Of a DNA stretch of 64,000 nt, positions 55,853 to 64,000 are shown one piece after another. Made by a program: the position numbers and the translations under genes. Positions within the stretch are counted from its first letter, which is position 1. The number at the start of each line of letters is the position of its first letter. The notes beneath the pieces were generated by a model that saw nothing but the letters and a program-made list of their open reading frames with translations, did not search any database and was not told the DNA's origin. Location: the NCBI RefSeq assembly GCF_947507565.1, contig NC_089187.1:2046001-2110000 (forward strand). Reading direction: 5' to 3'. Source of the stretch: Oscarella lobularis (lineage: Eukaryota; Porifera; Homoscleromorpha; Homosclerophorida; Oscarellidae).

Positions 55853-58800
55853 ATGGAGGATCTCGTACACGAGGAATCGGTGAGAGAAGACGTAGTGTAG
55901 CGCAACCATGGTTACAAGGATGCAAGGAGTCCTGTAGCTAATGGGACTTCTCTACTGTCTAGTCTAAGATTGATGATGGTGATGATGAAGTGATGAGTCA
56001 CCCAAGCGAAGAGACGAATGATTTCATGAAAACGCTTATGGAACGGCGTGAGCAAACAAGAAATACTGTGAGCACTCTTTGTAGTTGGTGTCCTTGATTA
56101 CATTCTCTTTTCTGCGCGCAGTTGGAATCGACAATGGCTCAACGTCATCGTCGATTGCCGCCGCTTAAGCAGACGCACAAAGGCCAACAAGTCGACGTCG
56201 TCGACGTCGAAGGGCCTTCGGCTTTGACGGCGTCGATACGGGAGCGCATGAGACAACGCGTTCGCGAGGCATCGGCAAAGTCCCAATCAACAGGAACAGT
56301 AAATAATGACGTCAAAAATAAATAATTAAGATTATTTATTTATTTATTTAGGAAATCCGGCCTCGTCGTTTGCGATCGCTACGGCAACGCGGTGACGTCC
56401 AAACGCGATTTGATGAACCGAGCGTGAGTGTACGTCTATTATGATATCTATTCCCTGTGTGCACTTTCTACTAATCTTTTTCTATATCAGGTCTTCGCTT
56501 CGACGTCGTCTCCGCCGCCGGCGTCTTTGCGTCTGCCGTCTCCTCCTGATGACAAAGATGAGATTGTCGAGGAGCCCGAACCGGCTTTGGAGAGATGGAA
56601 ACGAGCCATCGAGAAAACGAGACCAACCCGTTTTGTATAGAACATGATAAAGCGTATTGAATCATCAACAAAATTATCTTTGGATCAGGCTCAGTCAGAG
56701 GCCGGAATCGACGAATCCGCTTACGACTTCTTCACAAGCTCAATTGAAGGAGGACCAGAGGCGTTGGAGGAGGAAGAAGTCGAAGAACAGCGTCAAGTTA
56801 GCCAAGAGAGACAAGTAATTAAAATCAGTCCTATAATAATTTCAAAGAAGCAGGTCTTTGTCTTGACACAGATTGCCGAAACGGATCTCGAAGCGGGAGA
56901 AGGGGATGAAGAACAGTACGTTCCTCTCACGGTGCGAGGCCACGCCGAATATCATCCTCACGGAGAGCGTCTCAAAGTGGAAGAAGAACTCTATTTCTAT
57001 CCGAGTAGCGACTCCGGTAGAAACCCTTTGATTAATTTGAAAAAAATATTTTTTATATGTATGTACATGTGTATAGCTCGTCTGGAGGATAAGCTTCCGG
57101 AGGAGACCGAGGCTCGTCACTTGGAGGACGAGGGCCTGTACGTCGGTAAGCGTCCGCCGGTCTCGTGGCGAAACTACAATCGACTCGAGAATCGATTACT
57201 GAGACAAGAAGACAAGGTAAGGGAGGCAAGCCACTAACCAGCTAAAATTATTAATTTTTTTTCTAAGGGTCGAGCGTGGTTCGCTGAAGACGGACGATTG
57301 TCTTACGTACCCGACCCTCTCAAGAAACCGCCGTCGCGTCCCCACGTGCACATCGGTGGGACAGATGATGAAAAATTAGATACCGAAGTCAAACTCGTAG
57401 GGAAACTTAAAAAGCGGCTGACTGGCCTTTGATCTTTTTCTTACTTTAGCCACTTGTAGAAACGTTTGATCATCGTTTTATTGACGGATCTGGTTAGCTG
57501 ACTTGACTCCCCCAACCCACGTCATTCCCTTTCCTAGGACTTGGCTTTGGTTGCTATCAGCTCGACGTCGATATATCGTCGCTTGCCTTCAGTCATCACT
57601 CCCTATTCAGCGTCGAGCACGTTCTCGCGTCGCGACTCAGTCAACTCTATTCACAGTACGTCGAGCGACGGGAAAAGGGGATCGTAACCTTTATGGAAGA
57701 TCGAGTAGGAAACCCTTACCGGTACGATTAAAAATCTTTTGGATGTATTTCTTCTCTCTAGTTGAAAGCTCTGAGAGAAGCGAGTCGGCATTTGCAGGAG
57801 ACGCTTGGACCAGTGGTAAGAAAGGGCTCACGTCTTTTATGAATGTATCTCTAAAGGGAATGTTTTATGAAGGATCCTGAACCAGGTACGGTTCTTGAAG
57901 AGCAGTTTCATCGTTTGCGCGAATACAAGTCCGAAATAAGGTTAGTCAAAGTCGAAATATCTTTACCCTTCATATGCGCTACTGTGCAGACGAATTCGAC
58001 TACTGAAGGACTCTGAAGAAGTCACAGACAAGAAGATAATAAAGAGCATACTTAAGTAGATGGAATGGAGTGGTGGTTTGGTATCCAATGCTCGTGATTT
58101 TTACAAGGTACTGGAACAATCTCAAAGCCGTTCGACAGGAGCAAGGCTACAATGCCACGTCGTTAAAATTAGTCATACGAAAGTGAGACATTTTATGATA
58201 CTGACGTCAGTGAAAGCGACGCTTTTGATTCCCCAGGGAAGGAGTCAGTGCACGCGACGACGAAGCGGCGTGGCAACGAGCCATCGACGAAGAAGTCGAA
58301 GAATTGAGGTATGCAACGATGGCTGAGTACACGTGCACTTATGATCTTATTCACGTTAGAGAGGAATACCAAGAAGAATATGCCGGACAGTTGATGGAAT
58401 ATCAGAGACAAATGGACGAGTATAGAAAAGAGAGAAAACTAATTGTTAGTTTCTTTATTCGGATAGAATTATTGTATAAATCTTTTTATGTAATTAGCGT
58501 CAAGAAATGAAACGACGTCGACGAGAGACTCAGGAAGAGGAAGGGAGAACTTTCGATCGGAGTGCCGCTCTTCGCGAACGTACTCTTCTCCGTCTCCGTT
58601 TCTTTGAGGACAATACACTTTTTTTTCTCGTAGCTGTTCGACCTGACGGTCCGGCTCCGTTCGACGAGGCTGCAGCTCGACGTCAAGTCGTTGAAAAGGC
58701 AATGGAAAATCGACGTCATCCAGGCAAGACGATTGACACATACACGATAGAGAGGAGAATTTTATTGGGGGACCTTTTTGCAGGCCAACCAAAACTCTTT

Positions 58801-61800
58801 CCCATACTCGACTCTTCGGCTTTGATTTCCGCTTCTCAGCAATGCCCTAGGCAAAATGATGCAGGAATCAATAGATTAATGATTGACTAGCTTATCTCTT
58901 AGGGAAGAACAGCTTAGACGTCGCGACGTTCAGCGTTGTTCGTACTGCATTCGAGTTCTTTTCAACAAGCGAGAGGTGTCGAGAACAGCGACCAAGTACG
59001 CGTGCACGCTATGTCTTAGCACACGTTTGAACGAACGCTTTTAGAACTTTATCCGGAGACTTCACCGTTCACTTCGGTCAAATTTTCAATATTCAAATTC
59101 GCCAATGGCCAGAGAGTATATCACTTCAGGTGAGAGCGCATCGATTCTTCTCGTGTACACCTCCTTAGGCCTTATTGCAGCTGTATGAGAGTCGTAGTGG
59201 CTCTTCTGGCGGCTTTGGTCTCATCGCCGAAGTCTACGTTCCCATACCGCCCTCCCAGCTCCATTCAGGCAACGTCGCCCTCGAAAACATCGATTTCAGT
59301 AGTCCACAGAAAGTCGAGTACGCTCACACGGGCGTGGGCAGCGGTAAGGGGAAAAACCTCGAATTTTTTAATCAGACTTTTATATTCGTCTTTAGGTATC
59401 AATGTCGATATTTCGTCGTCCGGGCTGGTCTCGATATTACTGACGTCTGGCGCGTTGAGAGCGAGCGCTTGTTGGTCGAAGGACGACGCGACGGGAAAGA
59501 TTCTTTCTCCGCCTATGCTGGGACAGCCAACGCATTTGTAGAGACACCAAGGTCGATTTTTAAATGCACGATTCAGACGCGTACTTTTTTAGCGGGGAAA
59601 GATACGTCGATGCTATTGCGGCTTTGGGAGCGACGGGAATGGTCGACATACAGAAATTGGCCACGTGGATTTGTATGAAAAGAAAGATGGAGATTTTTTT
59701 CTCTGAAGAATTCTTTTATTTAGCTGAGGCACAGCTCGATCCTAATGATCCGCGAAATGCCGACTTGCTCTATTTAGTCAAGGTACGCTCACGGAAGTCG
59801 TCGTTTATTTTTTCTCTTCATGCGATTTTCTGCTGTTTTTTTTGCAGACTCATGCTGGAGACGATCCGTCTTGTCTTGCTAAGCAGGACTACTTTCGACT
59901 GAACGAAATGGAAAAGGATTCGTATTTTTGTGAAGACGACTATTTGGAAAAGAGCAAACGATTTCAACTGTTAGCTCTGAGAGACCAAGAGGTACGTACT
60001 ATAGACGTGGAATGTGAAAAACTTTGACAGTTTCCCATATAGGCTCGAAATTTTAGCGGTTTCAAAATGGTTCCTGCCAATGACAGTGAAATAAAAGATA
60101 GCATTTTTACCGTTAGCTCAGTAGGACACTCCTAATTACCAGATGCAATTCCTTTCAATAGGACTTAGCTTCAAAAGAAATCGAAGAAGAGGAGCTTGAT
60201 CCTCATAAACTACAACGTTTTGCCGTAACAAATTTCTTCAAAGAGGCGAGATCTTCGTTCACCTATTCTGATTTATGGGTGATTTTTTTTTCAATCGTTA
60301 GGTTCAGTCTAGGGTCATTGATCGGTCGCAGAGGGCGAGTAGGCATCGCGAACTACGAGACGTCGTTATCGAAGAAGAAGTTCCCAATATCGGGTGAGAG
60401 GAATAGACTAAGGAGGGGCGAAACGGATGTACCGTACCGTGTCTGATAGAATCCTCGGCCAGTCAATTGTGAAACTTCTAGCACCCAGACGACCACTTAA
60501 ACCGGAAAGAAAAGAAAGAAAAACGATATTTACTCAGGTAAGATTCGAAGAAAAATTTTCAATAATTTATTCCACGCGTGTGTTTTGCTCTTCTAGGCCG
60601 GCGGTGTCAGCGACATCAAGCTCCTCGTACGACTCGTCAGGGCCTTCAACGTTCCCATACGCGAACGCTCAAACACCAGGTACGGAATACGAGACATGTA
60701 GCCCACGACACGATAGATCATTGACATCTAGATTGGGAGCTCGATCCAGTGGACAAGGTCAGAAAAACAACATACAAATAAACGTCTATTTATACATAGG
60801 ATTTAGGTGGTCGCGATGGCGATCCGTCGTCGGACTTTGATCTCACGGATCAGGTTAGGAGAAGACAGTAATCGTTGTCTACCTTTATGTGGGGGGGACG
60901 TTGTTTTTAGGTTCAAGTACGACCGTTTGTTGAAGTGAGCTTCCAGCAGTCGAAACAACTGACGCCGGTTGCCGACGGTCCCAATCCAAGTTGGAACTCG
61001 GAAATGAGTCTTCCTTTCATGTGCGTTTTGGTCTGCAATCTGGCCTCCCCGCCTACATATCGCTCTTCGTTTCCAGGTCTCCGAATCACGACTATTCCCC
61101 CGTTGCTCTTCAAGGCGTCACCGACCTGATTTCATTTAATCTGTTCGACGAAATTCTCGTCGATTTGCTCGAGGACGATCGCCAGCGCGAGACGAATCGG
61201 CACGAGCGAATCGAACGTCGTTGGCTAGGCAACCTGTCCGTTCCATTTTCGACCGTTTATTCAAACACGAGAGTCAGAGAAAAAAGTCGTCGCTTTTTTT
61301 TTGTATGACTTTTTTCTGGCTCAGGTTGACGGCACGTTTCAGGTGTCCGTTCCGTCCGTTTTGCTTGGCTACAAGAAGGATGATAGTCGTGCCACTGAAG
61401 TGGCATCTGCATCTGATTTCGCCTTGATGTCTCACAGTCAGACGTTTCTGAGTTTATTTATTACCATTGAACCGCCTCTACCGCCACTGCCGACTCTTCG
61501 CGAACAGGTCAGGATTTCGCTAGCCCGCTCCATTGCTAATTTTATCTTTGATGCAGTATGATTCCAATGAAGATCCTCGACTTCTCAGAACGGCTCGAGC
61601 TTGGAGCGACGCTCTGGAACGCAAATTTAAGAAGAGACGAATACAGGTAAGGAGGAGAGCGCTATGGAGTGTGTTTTACTTGGTCCTGTGTTTTCTAGAT
61701 GACAGTGATGGACATCAACATCAAGACGGTATTCATAACTCGCTACGTTCGATCCCAGAATCCTCCTGAAGGGATTTTGGCCAACGTCGAATCGGGTTCT

Positions 61801-63196
61801 CTTGCTGCTATGGTAAGGGGAGCGGAACGGATGGCTCTGCTTTCCGTTGAGAGTTTTTTTGAAGGAAAAAGTCGCGTGGTACGTTGCTATGATACCGTCT
61901 CTGGCCGATGCCGTCGCCTTTCGTTCCAATTGCGACATATGGGCGACTTCAGAGGTAGAAAATATTTTATTTTTTGCATTAAATATATCGGTTTTCTTTT
62001 TTAGCAATTTTTAATGATGCAGGCCGGAGACGAAGAGGAGCACGCCGTTCTTCTTTGCAACTATTTTCTCTTCATGGGCAAAAAGGCGTGGGTCGTTTTG
62101 GGTTCAGGAATACCTGAAGGCAAAAGACTGCTACTTGGTTGGAACTAGATGTTCATAGTCTTATTGTAGGTTCAACTGCATACGTTTTGACCGAAGATCA
62201 AGGCGATCAGCTCTCCGGTGAATACTGGCTGTGGAATCCAAGCACAGGAAAGCGATTTCACCAGTTCGATCCTTACTGTCCTCTGCAGACTGTCGACTCC
62301 GTTTTTGGCACTGAAAATGTGTGCTTGCGTTACGTGACCGTTTTATTGTTCTATTGTGACATTGCATTCTTCTTCTTCTTCTAGATTTGGGTCAATGTTC
62401 AAGATCACCAAAAGCCGTCGTTTTTGAATTTCAATTTGAGTTTGAGTCGCAATTGGCGACCTTTCTTCTCGAAGCGCTATCCGAATCCCGGTCTCAGTAG
62501 CGTGCAGGTACAGCAGGTCAATCGATTAATCATTAACAATTAATTCTCTTTGTTTTTAGGGTGATTTAACGTATAAACCTCCAGATGAGAGCTTGGCAAA
62601 GTCAGTGGAGGAAAAGTAAGTAGAGTGGCTGAAAAGAAAAGCGTTCACGACTATTTCCAGGATCGAGAGATTATTGAAAAAGAGATTCGAGGAGAGCAGA
62701 CGTCATGTTACAAGATGGAACAGGTATGCATTCGTATTCTTCTATCTGACAGATAAACCATTTTGGCTTTTAGACATTGCATAGCAGAGCTAAGGAAATT
62801 CCTCCCAAGGTACAAGACTCTCAGCAAGTGCTAGATATATATATATATCATTAATCTACGATTTTATTAGGCTGGAGGAACGTCCGTTTGACAGCGCTTC
62901 AGTGGAAGATCAGAAGCTTCAGTTGGCTTCCATTACCGGATCAGACAAGGTTGGATTTTCAAAAACGTGTGTTCGATCTCAGTTGGGTATTTCTCTATGT
63001 ATAGTTGAGCGGTTTTCCTCTTCACTTTGCTTTCACCGACGTTGACAGCATAGTCAATTCGGTCCTCGATACGCGCTTGCACACAATCGAGGATCCCCAG
63101 GCCGAATTCGCCCTGGCAGTTTACGTAGAGGCTTATCCTAGTGACGTATTATCGGTGTGGGTATATGTAGTGGGACTGACCAAAAGATTGACGTAG
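55853..63196 (+). CDS. CC2D2A: CC2D2A, ciliary transition-zone protein
   Basis: About thirty short exons. The N-terminal half is basic/acidic low-complexity with family landmarks: [52 protein letters not shown] and [19 protein letters not shown]. Central coiled-coil segments follow ([21 protein letters not shown]). The first C2-like region reads [16 protein letters not shown], then [14 protein letters not shown]. The second C2 has [44 protein letters not shown] and [13 protein letters not shown]. The transglutaminase-like C-terminal part has [72 protein letters not shown] and a final [17 protein letters not shown]. This matches the full CC2D2A plan, a component of the MKS/B9 transition-zone complex. 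One intron has a GC donor (62120). The start is not certain; the first exon is open upstream without an ATG, so ATG 55853 was chosen. Confidence 0.92.
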
Positions 63197-63324
63197 TGAT
63201 ATTAAATTAAAGGATAGTTAATTAAGATTAGTCTCTGTGGGAGACGCCTTACGTTCACCGTAAAGTAGCCACGAGGGGAGGAGGAGCGTCTGAGGCGTGT
63301 CTGGTCGAAACCTTCATCATTCCA

Positions 63325-63597
63325 ATGAGCGCGTCGAAAAAAACCATAACATTCACTTCCCAGCCTATGGGAAACAAGAACGTGGCCGAGCTTCCGGGCG
63401 TAGGAAAAACGATCGGAATCAATCTCGCTGCGAAGGGGTTTTCAAAGGCAAAGCATGTCTACGGACTCTTTCTGCAGCTGGACGAAGACAAGAAGAAGTT
63501 CTGCGCGTGGATAGCCGAAAACGGAAAAGCTAACGAGGGACAAGCCAAGCAATGCTTCGAATGCTTGAAAGAATGGTCTCGTCAGCACTTTCACTAA
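63325..63597 (+). CDS. BANF1: Barrier-to-autointegration factor
   Basis: A single-exon 90-residue protein: MSASKKTITFTSQPMGNKNV, helix-hairpin-helix ELPGVGKTIGINLAAKGFSKA, YGLFLQLDEDKKKFCAWI and the end CFECLKEWSRQHFH. Length and motif order are those of BAF, a dimeric DNA-bridging protein that also binds LEM-domain proteins and lamins and is needed for nuclear envelope assembly. It starts 128 bp after the CC2D2A stop on the same strand. Confidence 0.93.
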   Translation: MSASKKTITFTSQPMGNKNVAELPGVGKTIGINLAAKGFSKAKHVYGLFLQLDEDKKKFCAWIAENGKANEGQAKQCFECLKEWSRQHFH

Positions 63598-64000
63598 ACT
63601 TTTAATAAGTAAACAAGTGCAGCCGTTTGTATCGCGTCTCGAGTGTGTAGTCTAGAGAACGAATTGCTTGCCCCTCCCCCCGGTCCGCCTACTTTATGAC
63701 ACTGTGTTTCCCTACAACTGTAGTGCACTTTGGCCCACTGACGTACACTCTAGTCAAAAAAATATTTCGCCAAAAGCTCACGTCATCCTACACTGCCCCG
63801 GACGCCCAACGCCACGAGGTGACTTGCACGTTACGTCAGTTCCGCCCTTCTGCTGCGCACGGACGTGCACACAGTTTTCTACGCCGTCTTTCGGTTCTCG
63901 CTTTCGAGCGCCGCGATCGCTCGTCTTGGCACGTGTATCTTTTCGTTCTCGCTTTCCGGCGCCGTGTGAATCTCGATCGCTCGTCTTTAGCTTTCGGTTC
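63598..64000. other. 3' flank of BANF1 with a short direct repeat at the window edge
   Basis: No exon recognised. From about 63889 the phrase TTTCGGTTCTCGCTTTC...GATCGCTCGTCTT is repeated about 60 bp further, and a third copy begins at 63991, suggesting a tandem array of about 50-60 bp units that continues past the window. Confidence 0.5.

Noticed and set aside
55853-63196. First thought to be nephrocystin-4
   Set aside because: The [38 protein letters not shown] and C-terminal SVWVYV landmarks are those of CC2D2A.

Overview
This is animal nuclear DNA with a very compact layout. Genes are split by many introns, mostly about 45-70 bp, and several neighbours share a start region. The gene set is animal-like: ATG10, ABCB6, CC2D2A, BANF1, TANGO2, ZNF330, HIGD1A, an ENTPD-type nucleotidase, a galactose-3-O-sulfotransferase and ankyrin-Roc-COR-death-domain proteins. 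A small, gene-dense sponge-type genome (for example a homoscleromorph) would fit, but that is an inference from architecture only; no taxonomic marker was read.

Layout. 0-2 kb: 3' end of a Roc-COR/death-domain gene on the + strand that gains a membrane segment and a further death domain. 3.3-6.5 kb: two tandem TANGO2 genes, the left one with a damaged splice site. 6.7-8.5 kb: a single-exon pseudokinase-kelch protein. 8.6-12 kb: three tandem small PDZ genes. 12.1-15.4 kb: two small unknown genes around a large fold-back repeat. 15.4-18.4 kb: ATG10 and the ENTPD nucleotidase.

18.4-41.8 kb is a segmental-duplication field. The block ZNF330 / ankyrin-Roc-COR-death occurs three times in different states of decay. 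Single exons or partial genes of the neighbours (ENTPD, ABCB6) were carried along. Inside the field lies an unusual + strand gene: an immunoglobulin domain joined to a possible PD-(D/E)xK nuclease-like region and a FunK1-like kinase-fold domain.

38.1-43.9 kb: ABCB6, divergent from an F-box/WD40 gene with only 33 bp between start codons, then HIGD1A. 44-47.2 kb: tandem Gal3ST (one intact, one broken) interleaved with RING-H2 exon copies. 47.4-50.8 kb: an FAD oxidoreductase with a C-terminal galactose-binding-like domain. 51.1-55.6 kb: two tandem secreted beta-helix (Pectate_lyase_3-type) genes, the second with a 212-bp hairpin element inserted at a splice donor. 55.9-63.2 kb: CC2D2A. 63.3-63.6 kb: BANF1.

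Functionally the genes are mixed housekeeping (autophagy conjugation, haem/porphyrin transport, ciliary transition zone, nuclear assembly) plus expanding families typical of animal innate-immune or cell-death repertoires. Exon joins were made by eye from GT/GC...AG signals, phase and family similarity; no transcript evidence was available.
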